The notes: generated by a model not told the origin, from the sequence alone. A stretch of 40,608 bases of DNA from Cohnella phaseoli (GCF_003386235.1 NZ_QRDZ01000053.1:1-40608); one strand, 5' to 3'. Numbered from the stretch's first letter, positions 23,584 through 32,437 are shown. Numbers and translations are program-made.

Positions 23584-25146
23584 TTATCCTTCCTCCGCTT
23601 CAATCCTTTGCAGCTTGAAGTCAAGCTCGAACATGCGATTCCAAGGAAGTCGAATCTCAGTCAGCCGGTAACGGTCCAGCTGAAAATCCGCCAGGCGGTT
23701 GCGGATAAACTCGTCCAGCTTCGTGCGGATTAATTCGTAAACCTGCTCGCGAATGTGATCGATGCTGAAATACTCCCCGCCAAGCTCAGGTAAATCGTTG
23801 GCGACGATATCCCCGCGGACGAGCGACTGATATCCCCAATCTTCGATCAGACGACAGAGCAAAAATTCCCTCTCAAGAGACTTTCGCTCAGGAGCTTGCT
23901 CCTCTTTACGATAATAAGAAGCTACGATCGCATGCGCGATAACCGTTCCGAGGGAGTTGCCGGATGTGTTCCACGCCGCATAGGCGGAGAGAGCGGGCAG
24001 GAGTCCGGAATCCTCCAACAGGTTCATAAGAACCGTGTCGGCGCCATTGCATACGGCTACGTCCGCGAGCGCGATCAATTTGTTTTTGCTCGAATACATC
24101 CGGATGGCCTGGGCGAACTCGCGGTAATTGATTTCGGAAAAATAAGTGCGGTGGCGCTCTCCGAACGGTATTCCCGTTTCCGCCATTTCATGCTGGCCGA
24201 TCGCGGCCGAATGGACCATAAGCACGACGTCGGCATCCGCCGAGCTGTCGCCGATGCAAGCGCCGGCTGCTGTCAGGTGGCACTTGATGCTCTCGCCGAG
24301 AGAGCGATCCTCGTATTTGGGGATAACGGCCGGTCCGTGAATAGAGGAGTAGCGGACGAACACTTCCGGACGATACTGCTTGATCTCGCAGAAGACGCGA
24401 GTGAACAAAGTACAGCCGATCTCGTCGGCGCCAGGGTAAATATGAACGCGGTCCATCAGCCGGTTTGCTTCCACGGAGTGAAGCAGCTTCCTCTGCTCCA
24501 AGGCGGTAAAACCGTATCTGGAGTTGTCATCCAAGGGGATGATCAGAAAATCGATCGTTCCCTGCTGCGCATATCGGACAGCGGCTTCGTTAAGCGCCGC
24601 ATTCGTTCGCCGCCTGTCGAGGAGATCGTGAAGCGCGTCGTGGGGCAAACGGGTCTGGAGCCGGCTCCACTCCTCGGTTTCTTCCGGTGTGAGCGTCTCT
24701 CGTTCCATTTTGTCGGACAGCCAGCCGTATTTATGCAGATCCGCGCCGTGCTCGGCATAATAATCCGGCTCTTCTTCGCTGCTATTGTACGCCGGGGCGC
24801 GGGTAATCAGGTTAAAGCCGTATATTCGCAGGCGCGGATTGGCCGATTTCAGATTTTTCAGGACAGCCAGCCGACGGAGGCATTCTTGTTCGTCGAGCCG
24901 ATGCAGCCTGGACGGAACAATCCCGCCGTAAACAAGCATGTCGATGGAAAGGATCGCATAGTCGGCTCCCTCCGTTTCCTTAAGTAGCCATTCGGCGATC
25001 CGCTCGTGATTGGCTGCCTGTTTTTTATTTCCAAGCGCTGAAACGGGCGGGACGACAAACCGTACGTCGGTCATGGCGGCGATCTGTGCCGGGAACAAAG
25101 CGTTGCAAGGGCGTTCGTCGAGCGGAAGGTAAACGATAGTGGTCAT
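23584..25146 (-). CDS. DUF4127 family protein
   Basis: 520 aa, cytoplasmic by sequence (no signal peptide or membrane segment). It opens IVYLPLDERPCNALFP, the hallmark of DUF4127. Conserved-looking stretches include SIDMLVYGGIVPSRLH, IIPLDDNSRYGFT, PGADEIGC, DVAVCNGADTVLM and AAWNTSGNSLGT. The many Asp/His/Asn clusters suggest a metal or sugar-phosphate binding site, but no function is established for the family that I know of. SD AAAGGAGG lies about 7 nt before the ATG at 25146. It is divergent from a sugar-type ABC operon with an acetyl-esterase and a DUF4434-type protein, pointing to carbohydrate metabolism (inference). Confidence 0.87.
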   Translation of the reverse strand: MTTIVYLPLDERPCNALFPAQIAAMTDVRFVVPPVSALGNKKQAANHERIAEWLLKETEGADYAILSIDMLVYGGIVPSRLHRLDEQECLRRLAVLKNLKSANPRLRIYGFNLITRAPAYNSSEEEPDYYAEHGADLHKYGWLSDKMERETLTPEETEEWSRLQTRLPHDALHDLLDRRRTNAALNEAAVRYAQQGTIDFLIIPLDDNSRYGFTALEQRKLLHSVEANRLMDRVHIYPGADEIGCTLFTRVFCEIKQYRPEVFVRYSSIHGPAVIPKYEDRSLGESIKCHLTAAGACIGDSSADADVVLMVHSAAIGQHEMAETGIPFGERHRTYFSEINYREFAQAIRMYSSKNKLIALADVAVCNGADTVLMNLLEDSGLLPALSAYAAWNTSGNSLGTVIAHAIVASYYRKEEQAPERKSLEREFLLCRLIEDWGYQSLVRGDIVANDLPELGGEYFSIDHIREQVYELIRTKLDEFIRNRLADFQLDRYRLTEIRLPWNRMFELDFKLQRIEAEEG

Positions 25147-25336
25147 AAAGAGCCTCCTTTTTCGAATCTTTTTCTATCATACAGCATAAATAGGAGGATA
25201 TATCCGACTTTTAGTAAAAAATAAAATAAATATTCCAAATCCAAATGATTCCTGTTATGATGTTGATAAAACAGCCAGTCGCTGTTTAAAATAGTATGTT
25301 TATCCAAGAGAGGTGGCAAAGAGTTTAGAGGGTGGT

Positions 25337-25365
25337 TTGGCACGCTTTTATCGGGACGATATATC
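25337..25365 (+). promoter_or_regulatory. Candidate promoter of the ABC/esterase operon
   Basis: TTGGCA (25337-25342), exactly 17 bp, TATATC (25360-25365). It lies upstream of the cre site, giving a leader of about 160 nt. Confidence 0.45.
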
Positions 25366-25461
25366 CAACTATTCGACTCTTCATAAAAAATATATCCTTC
25401 ATAAAAGCGGGCGATGAATCAGATTCTTCGCGACAACGGGGGTGATGCTGCCGAAAGTAAA

Positions 25462-25476
25462 ATGTAAACGGTTTCT
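25462..25476 (+). promoter_or_regulatory. CcpA catabolite-response element (cre)
   Basis: ATGTAAACGGTTTCT matches the cre consensus WTGNAANCGNWNNCW at all fixed positions. It is 60 bp before the solute-binding protein start and downstream of the candidate promoter, the arrangement for glucose repression by roadblock. Confidence 0.75.
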
Positions 25477-25535
25477 CGGGGGCTGGGAAGCAAATCAGGT
25501 TTGACCAAGAAAGTAAACCAATCGGAGGGTTGAGC

Positions 25536-26894
25536 ATGAATAAGAAGGGTTTGCAAAAGTTGGGCACAGGATTTCTTACCGCGACCATAGCGATCAGTCT
25601 GTCGTTAACGGGCTGCTCCACGAACAACGGCGGATCGTCGGAACCTTCGAAATCGGCGGGAGGAGCTTCCTCGCAACCGGCAAGCGAGTCGCCAAAGTCG
25701 GAAAACAAAGAAAGATCCGAGGTTTCGTTCTGGTACTTGTGGACCGGGGCGGAAGGAGAAGCGATGGAAAAGCTGATTGCTGAATTCAACGGCAGTCAAG
25801 ATCAATATACGGTCAAAGGTTTATCCGTGCCGGATATGCAGAAGATCATCGTCGCGCTATCCAGCGGCAGCGGACCGGACGTGACGGACAACTTTAGCTC
25901 TAACACGGCGTCCTACGCGGAGAAGGGCATTCTCGAACCGCTCGATGAATACATCGCGCGCGATAATTACGATATTTCCGATTTTGTGCCCGCCGTCCTG
26001 GATAGTTCTAAATACGACGGAAAACTGTATGCGCTTCCAAGCAACGTATCTTTCAATATGATGTTCTACAACAAGAAGCTGTTTGCCGAAGCCGGTATCG
26101 CCAACCCTCCCAAGACAGACGAAGAGCTGCTCGAATTTGCGGTCAAGCTGACTCAGGTTAATACCGACAAGACGATTAAAGTGCTCGGGTTCCCGGACTA
26201 TCCGTTCGTTTATTATCCGAATTCGATGACTTACGCAATGGGCGGCGATTATATTTCCGCCGATGGCAAGCTGACTCCCAACAATCCGGGAACGTTGACA
26301 GCGCTTAAGCTGATCCAATCCTACCGGGAGCAGTTCGGTCAAGACAATATCGCGAAGTTCAGCTCGTCCGCCAAATATATGGATGCGACCGATCCGTTTA
26401 TGACAGGCAATCAGGCGATCCGTTTCGACGGACCGTGGTTCGGACATATCGTGAAAAATGTGCTCAAAATTACGGATCTCGATTACGGCGTTGCGCCGCT
26501 TCCGGCACCGGCGGGCAAGCCTGAATTGGCGGGCGGGGGAGAAGTCAGCAGCTCGACCTTCTTCATTGCCAAGAGCGCCAAAAACAAAGAAGGCGCATGG
26601 GCGTTCTTGAGCTGGCTGATGTCCAAGGAGACGATGGTGAAGATGAACAAGGATTTCGGAAGCTTGCCGGCCAGATCCTCGCTCTATGACGACCCGTCAC
26701 TGCAGAGCATACCGGATTTCCAAGCGTTCGCCGAAGCGGCCAAGAGTCCGAATTTAAAATCGTTCCCGGCCATCTCGGTGCAGGCGGAATACAACAAGGT
26801 GATTGCGGATGAATTCGAGCTTGCGGCCAACGGCAAGAAATCGGCGGAAGACGCACTGAAGGCGGCGGAAGAGAAGAGCCAGAAGCTGCAATAA
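25536..26894 (+). CDS. Sugar ABC transporter substrate-binding lipoprotein
   Basis: 452 aa, extracellular lipoprotein that delivers substrate to the two permeases downstream. The signal peptide ends in a lipobox LTGC (C27). A Ser/Asn-rich linker (about 28-60) is followed by a family 1 solute-binding domain: SFWYLWTGAEGEAMEKLIAEFN at its start, YALPSNVSFNMMFYNKKLF in the cleft region, GNQAIRFDGPW and GGGEVSSSTFFIAKSAKNKEGAW later. ATG 25536 has GGAGGG 6 nt upstream. No ATP-binding subunit is encoded here; this class usually borrows a shared MsmX-type ATPase. The substrate, probably an oligosaccharide, is not readable from sequence. Confidence 0.93.
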   Translation: MNKKGLQKLGTGFLTATIAISLSLTGCSTNNGGSSEPSKSAGGASSQPASESPKSENKERSEVSFWYLWTGAEGEAMEKLIAEFNGSQDQYTVKGLSVPDMQKIIVALSSGSGPDVTDNFSSNTASYAEKGILEPLDEYIARDNYDISDFVPAVLDSSKYDGKLYALPSNVSFNMMFYNKKLFAEAGIANPPKTDEELLEFAVKLTQVNTDKTIKVLGFPDYPFVYYPNSMTYAMGGDYISADGKLTPNNPGTLTALKLIQSYREQFGQDNIAKFSSSAKYMDATDPFMTGNQAIRFDGPWFGHIVKNVLKITDLDYGVAPLPAPAGKPELAGGGEVSSSTFFIAKSAKNKEGAWAFLSWLMSKETMVKMNKDFGSLPARSSLYDDPSLQSIPDFQAFAEAAKSPNLKSFPAISVQAEYNKVIADEFELAANGKKSAEDALKAAEEKSQKLQ

Positions 26895-26900
26895 CGGGAC

Positions 26901-26956
26901 CGGGTCCCATGGAGAATCCTACTCTCTGGAGCTGAGGAATTTCCATGGGACGCGGT
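26901..26956 (+). promoter_or_regulatory. Intercistronic stem-loop between binding protein and permease genes
   Basis: GTCCCATGGA (26904-26913) pairs perfectly with TCCATGGGAC (26942-26951); flanking and inner bases add weaker pairing. No T-tract follows. Such stems in this position usually stabilise the upstream mRNA so that the binding protein is made in excess (inference). Confidence 0.65.
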
Positions 26957-26981
26957 TTGATCCGCATCTTGGAGGTGCACG

Positions 26982-27878
26982 GTGAAGAAAAATACGATCA
27001 AGGGCTTATTGTTCGCCAGTCCTTGGCTAGTGGGCTTTGTCGGCTTGACTTTGTACCCGATTCTGCTGTCTCTCTATTACGGCTTCACGGAGTTTAATGT
27101 CTTCCAGCCTCCGAAATTCGTCGGCTTGAAAAACTATTCCGAACTGTTCGAAGACGAGCTGTTCTGGAAAAGTCTGAAAAATACGCTGTACGTTACGCTG
27201 ATCGGAATCCCCGTTAATCTGATCTTCGCGCTGCTGATCGCCATGCTGTTGAATATGAAGGTGCGAGGGATGGCCTTCTACCGCACGATCTTTTACTTGC
27301 CTACAATCGTGCCGATCGCGGCTTCGACGCTTCTGTGGATCTGGATCATGAACGGACAGTATGGCTTGCTGAATCAGTTGCTCGGGAAGCTTGGAGTTTA
27401 CCAGCCGAGCTGGTTCGGCGATCCGAGCTATACGAAGCCTTCACTGCTCATTATCGGCGTATGGGCGGTAGGCAATATTATCGTCATTTTTCTTGCTTCG
27501 TTGCAGGATGTGCCCAGATCGCTGTACGAGTCCGCAGAGATCGACGGAGCCAATTTCGGAAGGAAGTTTGTCCATATCACGCTTCCCGGCATATCTCCCA
27601 TTATCTTGTTTCAGTTAATTATGCAGGTTATTAACGGTTTTCAGTACTTCACTCAGGCTTATTTTATCGTTGGCAGCTCGGGAGGATTGAACAGTGCCAG
27701 CGGCGGCCCGGAAAACTCGCTGCTGATGTACGCAATCTATTTGTACCAGAACGCGTTTTACTATCTGAAAATGGGTAAAGCCTCGGCGATGGCTTGGGTG
27801 ATGTTCATTCTCGTCGGAGTCATCACTTGGGCCATTTTCAAATCATCGAAGAAATGGGTTACTTACGGGGGGGAGTAA
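26982..27878 (+). CDS. ABC transporter permease, MalF/UgpA type
   Basis: 298 aa, six hydrophobic segments (the first about residues 6-28, starting LLFASPWLVGFVGLTLYPI). The ATPase-contacting EAA loop is ESAEIDGANFGRKFVHITLP. The GTG start at 26982 has GGAGGT 7 nt upstream. It is the first of the permease pair and stops 1 nt before the next start, so translation is coupled. It acts in the cytoplasmic membrane with the following gene and the lipoprotein. Confidence 0.94.
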   Translation: MKKNTIKGLLFASPWLVGFVGLTLYPILLSLYYGFTEFNVFQPPKFVGLKNYSELFEDELFWKSLKNTLYVTLIGIPVNLIFALLIAMLLNMKVRGMAFYRTIFYLPTIVPIAASTLLWIWIMNGQYGLLNQLLGKLGVYQPSWFGDPSYTKPSLLIIGVWAVGNIIVIFLASLQDVPRSLYESAEIDGANFGRKFVHITLPGISPIILFQLIMQVINGFQYFTQAYFIVGSSGGLNSASGGPENSLLMYAIYLYQNAFYYLKMGKASAMAWVMFILVGVITWAIFKSSKKWVTYGGE

Positions 27879-27879
27879 G

Positions 27880-28716
27880 GTGATTGGGTCGCCTGCGAGA
27901 AAGCTGGGCAGTAAAGTGGTTCCTCATCTCGTGTTGATTGCGCTGGGCCTTATTTTTGCAGTTCCCTTCTTGTGGCTTCTGGGTACCTCCCTTAAGTCGC
28001 TGAATGAAATTTCGCAATCGTTGTCCATCGTTCCGAAACAGTTTCAATGGGAGAACTATGTTCGGGTGTTCGAGCGGATTCCGTATGTACGCTATACGTT
28101 AAATACGTTTTATGTCAGCGTGTTTAGCGTAATCGGACAGGTGATCTCGTCTTCTCTGGTCGCTTATTCGCTGTCTAAGGTGGAGTGGAAAGGCAAAAAT
28201 ATGATTTTTCCGATCGTTATCGCCACGATGCTGCTGCCTTACCAAGTGACGATGATTCCCGTCTTTATGATTTTTCAGAAGCTGCAATTGGTTGGCTCGT
28301 TCTGGCCGCTAATCCTTCCGACGTTTACGGGAGCTCCGTTCTATATTTTTCTGCTGAGGCAGTTTTTTATGACAATTCCCGATTCCTTGATCCATGCGGC
28401 GAGAATTGACGGAGCCAGAGAGTTTACGATCTTTACGCGAATTATTCTTCCGCTGTGCAAGCCGGCGCTGGCGGCGGTAGCGATCTTCACCTTTATCGCG
28501 ACATGGTCCGATTTTCTGGGGCCGTTGATTTATTTGAACGACAACAAATACTACACCCTGACGTTGGGGCTGCAAGCGTTTATGGCCGAGCACTACGTGG
28601 AATGGGATCTGCTTATGGCCGCTTCCGCATTGTTCACGTTGCCGATTGTCGTCTTGTTCTTTTTTGCGCAGAAATATTTTATCGAGGGCATTACGTTAAC
28701 GGGCATTAAAGCATAG
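27880..28716 (+). CDS. ABC transporter permease, MalG/UgpE type
   Basis: 278 aa with six predicted membrane helices, the first at about residues 15-37. The EAA loop is HAARIDGAREFTIFTRIILPLCKP, characteristic of the MalG half of carbohydrate transporters. It ends YFIEGITLTGIKA, the usual MalG-like C-terminus. GTG start at 27880 follows GGGGGGGAGTAAG, with the SD in the end of the previous gene. Pairs with the preceding permease. Confidence 0.94.
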   Translation: MIGSPARKLGSKVVPHLVLIALGLIFAVPFLWLLGTSLKSLNEISQSLSIVPKQFQWENYVRVFERIPYVRYTLNTFYVSVFSVIGQVISSSLVAYSLSKVEWKGKNMIFPIVIATMLLPYQVTMIPVFMIFQKLQLVGSFWPLILPTFTGAPFYIFLLRQFFMTIPDSLIHAARIDGAREFTIFTRIILPLCKPALAAVAIFTFIATWSDFLGPLIYLNDNKYYTLTLGLQAFMAEHYVEWDLLMAASALFTLPIVVLFFFAQKYFIEGITLTGIKA

Positions 28717-28746
28717 ATGCACTTCACGACGAGAGGATGACAACCT

Positions 28747-29703
28747 GTGCCATTAGTGGATATGTCGCTGGAGCAACTGCAGGAATACCAGGGCCGCAAC
28801 CCTCGTCCCGACGATTTCGACGAATACTGGAGCCGAGCGCTGGCGGAGATGCGGGCGGTAAAGGCGGAGGTGGAATTGGTCAGAAGCGAATTTCAGGCAC
28901 CTAATGCGGATTGCTTCGATTTGTATTTTACGGGCGTGCGCGGCGCGAGAATCCATGCCAAGTACGTTCGGCCCAAGAACGCTCCGGTTCCGCATCCGGC
29001 GATTCTTCAATTTCACGGGTATACCGGCAGCGCGGGAGAATGGTGCGACAAACTTAGCTACGCATCCGTGGGGTATTCCGTCATCGCCATGGACGTACGG
29101 GGACAAGGGGGGAAATCGGAGGATACCGGAGGAGTAAAAGGGACGACATTAAACGGCCATCTTATTCGCGGACTTGACGATCATCCCGACAATCTGCTGT
29201 TCCGTCACATTTTCCTGGATACGGCGCAATTGGCCGGGATCGCGATGGGCTTCCCGGAAGTGGATCCGGATCGCATCGGGGCGATGGGGGCCTCGCAAGG
29301 GGGCGGTCTTACGTTGGCGTGCGGTGCGCTGGAGCCGAGAATTAAGCGGCTCGCTCCTACGTTCCCGTATCTTTGCGATTATTTGCAGGGATACGATCTG
29401 GACTTGGACCCGGGCAATCAGGAATTAAAGAGATTTTTCCGTTTTCACGATCCTCAGCACCGGCGCAAGCAAGAAATCTTTACTAAGCTGGGGTACATCG
29501 ATATTCAATATTTGGCGCAGCGGATTCGCGGGGAAGTGATCCTGGGAATTTCTATGATGGATATCGGCTGCCCTCCATCGACGCAGTTCTCGGTTTACAA
29601 CAAAATTACGGCGCCGAAAAGTCTGGAGATTTATCCGGATTTCGGTCATGAATATTTGCCTGGATTCGGCGATCAGACGATGCAGTTTTTCCTCGGTCTG
29701 TAG
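28747..29703 (+). CDS. CE7-family acetyl-esterase (acetyl xylan esterase / cephalosporin-C deacetylase type)
   Basis: 318 aa, alpha/beta hydrolase removing acetyl groups from sugars or oligosaccharides; no signal peptide, so cytoplasmic. Motifs: FHGYTGSAGEW, MDVRGQGG, the nucleophile S183 in GASQGGG, DIGCPPST with the likely catalytic Asp, and DFGHEYLPG with the catalytic His. These are the classic CE7 signatures. GTG start 28747 follows GAGAGGATG, 30 nt after the permease, so it belongs to the ABC operon. The context suggests deacetylation of imported, acetylated oligosaccharides; the actual substrate is not known. Confidence 0.92.
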   Translation: MPLVDMSLEQLQEYQGRNPRPDDFDEYWSRALAEMRAVKAEVELVRSEFQAPNADCFDLYFTGVRGARIHAKYVRPKNAPVPHPAILQFHGYTGSAGEWCDKLSYASVGYSVIAMDVRGQGGKSEDTGGVKGTTLNGHLIRGLDDHPDNLLFRHIFLDTAQLAGIAMGFPEVDPDRIGAMGASQGGGLTLACGALEPRIKRLAPTFPYLCDYLQGYDLDLDPGNQELKRFFRFHDPQHRRKQEIFTKLGYIDIQYLAQRIRGEVILGISMMDIGCPPSTQFSVYNKITAPKSLEIYPDFGHEYLPGFGDQTMQFFLGL

Positions 29704-29726
29704 TTACGGCAGCAAACAGCGACCTA

Positions 29727-29748
29727 GGGCGTGTATGCATACACGCCC
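29727..29748. repeat. 22-bp perfect palindrome after the esterase gene
   Basis: Two 11-nt halves, GGGCGTGTATG and CATACACGCCC, give a 9-bp stem with a TGCA loop as RNA. It lies 24 bp after the esterase stop and is not followed by a T-tract. It could be an operator, an mRNA-end stabiliser or a weak terminator. Confidence 0.6.
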
Positions 29749-29840
29749 CAGCCCAGCTCGCATAGCTTTCTCTATCTGTTGCGGTTTGGCGATTCAACGA
29801 TCATATGCAATTATTCCGATTCATAAAGGAGATTGTGAAT

Positions 29841-32351
29841 ATGAACGCATCCGTTGCAAGCCATAGACTTTTCAGCAAAGAGACTGCAGTTGTGGCATTG
29901 GTTGTCGTCATCTTGTTCGCATTGCTGCCCTACTCGCATGCCAGCGCTCTCATCCCTCCCGGCAAAGTCAATGCAGCCGCCGGTAAATCTTATGTCTCGG
30001 GCACTTCGGCGCATGTCAGCTACCCGGATACGAACGGTTCGGAGTTGACCGACGGCCTCTACGCTTCCGATGTATATAGCGATTCCGCCTGGCAAGGGCA
30101 TTTCGGCAGCGGAACGTTCGACTTCGTCATCGATCTGGGAGAATTGGAGCCGATCACAGACTTAAGCATTCGTTTCCTCCAAGACCTGGTTACGGGCATC
30201 CATCTGCCTGACCAGGTGACGTATTCCTTGTCCGTCGACGGCGAGACGTTCGTCCAGGCCGGCATTGTCGTTCGGCCTTCTACGGATGGAACGCGGCAGA
30301 TCGTCGCTTACGGGCTTACCGGCCTGCTGAATACAACGGCCAGATACGTGAAGGTTGCGGTGGAGCAAGGAGATTCGGTGTGGACGTTCGCCGATGAGAT
30401 CGAAGCGCTGCAGGACGAACCGGCCGTGATTGACGTCGATGCTCCCACTGTTCCGACAGGGCTTGCTGTAACGGAAACGACCGGCTCCAGCGTAACCCTC
30501 TCATGGACGGCTTCGACGGACAATGTACTCGTGACAGGCTACTACGTCTATTCCGGATTGACGGTAGTGGCGTTTACCGCCGCTCCCTATGTAACGATCG
30601 ATGGGCTGAGCTCGGGAACCTCCTATACGTATACGGTCAAAGCGAAGGATAAAGCGGGCAATCTATCGGCTGCGAGCGCTCCGATAACGACTGAGACTAC
30701 GAGCCCGCCGGTATTCAGCGGAACTTTCCTCCAGCCGGATCTGGGGGATTCGTGGAATGCCGCTCAGTGGGAAGAGGAGTTCGAGTACATGCAGGACGTG
30801 GGAATCGACCAGTTGGTGCTGCAATGGACGGCGAACAGCAAGTTCAAGACGGCGGTCTATCCGACGTCCGTGACGGGTTACACGCAGAATACGACTCAGG
30901 ATTTGATGGAGCTTGCCCTAGAGACCGGCGAGAGCGTCGGAACGGATATTTATGTGGGATTAAACGTCAACGACGATTGGTTTTTCAAATACGCCAACGA
31001 TCCAATTTGGCTGGACCAAGAAGAGGATGCGGCGATAGCGTTCGCGGACGACCTGTGGACGAAATATGGAAGCTATTCTTCATTTAAGGGTTGGTACTTG
31101 AGCCTTGAGGTGGAAAACTGGAATTTTCCGACCGCAACCGAATGGGGACGGCTGGCCAATTACTACGATAACGTAATCGCCCATCTTAAAACGCTGTCTC
31201 CCAACAAGCCCGTAGTTATCTCGCCTTATTTTAATCCGGCGGGCGGATTGAATCTGGCAGGCTGGCAGGACATGTGGGAATATATTTTGGATGTCGCCCC
31301 GATCGACGTGATCGCGCTGCAGGATGGCGTGGGAGCAGGACATGCAACCACCGGACAGCTGGCCGACTGGTTCGCCGCCACTCAGAGCGCCATTGCGAAT
31401 GCAAGGCCGACTACCGAACTGTGGGCCGATACGGAAACGTTTAATTTGGATTTCCAGCCAATGGCGATCCAGACGATGGTTGACGATATGGACGCGGTGC
31501 AGCCGTACGTAACGAATTATTTAAGCTTCAGCTTTAATCATTATATCAGCCCGCAACAAGGGAATTCGCTCTATTACGATACGTACAAAGATTATTACGA
31601 CAACGGAACGGTGGAGACCGTCGCCCCGACAATTCCGGCGGGACTAAGCGCGACTGCGCTGGATTCGCAAACCGTTCAGCTGCTATGGACGGGTTCTACC
31701 GATAATATCGGAGTGGTCGGCTACCAAATCTATCGCAATGACGAATGGGTAGGCAGAACGTATACGAGCCTGTCCGAGTTTACCGACGTTCAGCTTGACG
31801 CCAGCACGGCCTATCAGTATAAAATTCAAGCGATAGACGCTGCGGGAAATCTGTCGGGCTTCTCTGCGACGGCGAACGTTACGACTCCGGCAGGCGCAAG
31901 CTATCCGACGAATTTGGCTCTAGGCAAGACATATACGGCGAGCGAGCCCGCTCATGCGAATTACCCGGATAGCGGCGGGCAATTAACAGACGGGATCCGA
32001 GCGACCTCTAATTTCGGCGATGCCGAATGGCAGGGATATTTTGCCGCCGCTCCGCTCGAATTCGTCGTCGACTTGGGAGCGGTCTCGACGATTGACGAGA
32101 TTAACGCCGGCTTTTTGCAAGACAAACCGCGTTATATTTTTCTGCCCAAGCAGGTGGAGTATTTCGTATCTTCGGATAATATCAATTTCACTTCGGTCGG
32201 CGTTGTAAGCAAACCCGCTGTCGGAGAGGCAACCCGGACGAAGGATTATAAAATGACCGGCTTGAGCGGGGTGACGGGAAGGTATGTCAAAGCGAAGGTC
32301 ACTCAGCTCAGTTCATGGATATTCATGGATGAGTTCGAGGTCAGAACCTAA
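29841..32351 (+). CDS. Secreted multidomain protein: two discoidin-like and two FnIII modules around a DUF4434-type domain
   Basis: 836 aa. A signal peptide (about 1-35, hydrophobic VVALVVVILFALL) is followed by a discoidin/F5-8C-like module (about 42-190). Then come FnIII (about 200-287), a central TIM-barrel-like DUF4434-type domain (about 292-590), a second FnIII (about 597-688) and a second discoidin-like module (about 690-836). The two terminal modules are homologous: YPDTNGSELTDG / YPDSGGQLTDG and FLQDLVTGIHLP / FLQDKPRYIFLP. The central domain starts FLQPDLGDSWNAAQWEEEF and has acidic residues in KGWYLSLEVENW and ELWADTETF, compatible with a glycoside hydrolase. The ATG at 29841 has AAAGGAG 9 nt upstream. 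It probably binds and acts on a polysaccharide outside the cell; activity is not proven. Confidence 0.82.
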   Translation: MNASVASHRLFSKETAVVALVVVILFALLPYSHASALIPPGKVNAAAGKSYVSGTSAHVSYPDTNGSELTDGLYASDVYSDSAWQGHFGSGTFDFVIDLGELEPITDLSIRFLQDLVTGIHLPDQVTYSLSVDGETFVQAGIVVRPSTDGTRQIVAYGLTGLLNTTARYVKVAVEQGDSVWTFADEIEALQDEPAVIDVDAPTVPTGLAVTETTGSSVTLSWTASTDNVLVTGYYVYSGLTVVAFTAAPYVTIDGLSSGTSYTYTVKAKDKAGNLSAASAPITTETTSPPVFSGTFLQPDLGDSWNAAQWEEEFEYMQDVGIDQLVLQWTANSKFKTAVYPTSVTGYTQNTTQDLMELALETGESVGTDIYVGLNVNDDWFFKYANDPIWLDQEEDAAIAFADDLWTKYGSYSSFKGWYLSLEVENWNFPTATEWGRLANYYDNVIAHLKTLSPNKPVVISPYFNPAGGLNLAGWQDMWEYILDVAPIDVIALQDGVGAGHATTGQLADWFAATQSAIANARPTTELWADTETFNLDFQPMAIQTMVDDMDAVQPYVTNYLSFSFNHYISPQQGNSLYYDTYKDYYDNGTVETVAPTIPAGLSATALDSQTVQLLWTGSTDNIGVVGYQIYRNDEWVGRTYTSLSEFTDVQLDASTAYQYKIQAIDAAGNLSGFSATANVTTPAGASYPTNLALGKTYTASEPAHANYPDSGGQLTDGIRATSNFGDAEWQGYFAAAPLEFVVDLGAVSTIDEINAGFLQDKPRYIFLPKQVEYFVSSDNINFTSVGVVSKPAVGEATRTKDYKMTGLSGVTGRYVKAKVTQLSSWIFMDEFEVRT

Positions 32352-32407
32352 AATGCCGCAAACCTCGCGGAGCGCAAGAAGCCGAAGAACGCGGCGGGGA
32401 TTAGCAG

Positions 32408-32437
32408 TTGCATGGCCGGACAGCGCTGTGATATAAT
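32408..32437 (+). promoter_or_regulatory. Sigma-A promoter of rpmE
   Basis: TTGCAT (32408-32413), 18-bp spacer, perfect TATAAT (32432-32437), 61 bp before the rpmE start. Confidence 0.65.

Larger units (their letters stand above)
25147..25535. promoter_or_regulatory. Divergent control region between DUF4127 and the ABC operon
   Basis: An AT-rich 389-bp spacer without a gene. A perfect palindrome GGATATATCC lies at 25196-25205, and its half GATATATCC / AATATATCC recurs at 25358-25366 and 25389-25397. The 10-mer CTTCATAAAA is repeated directly at 25379-25388 and 25397-25406 (18-bp period). A GAATC-A-GATTC dyad occurs at about 25416-25426. These are candidate regulator sites; no regulator gene is in the window. 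Confidence 0.5.

Noticed and set aside
23896..24987. 363-codon plus-strand frame opposite DUF4127
   Set aside because: Antisense shadow; the minus-strand frame has the DUF4127 signature and a strong SD.
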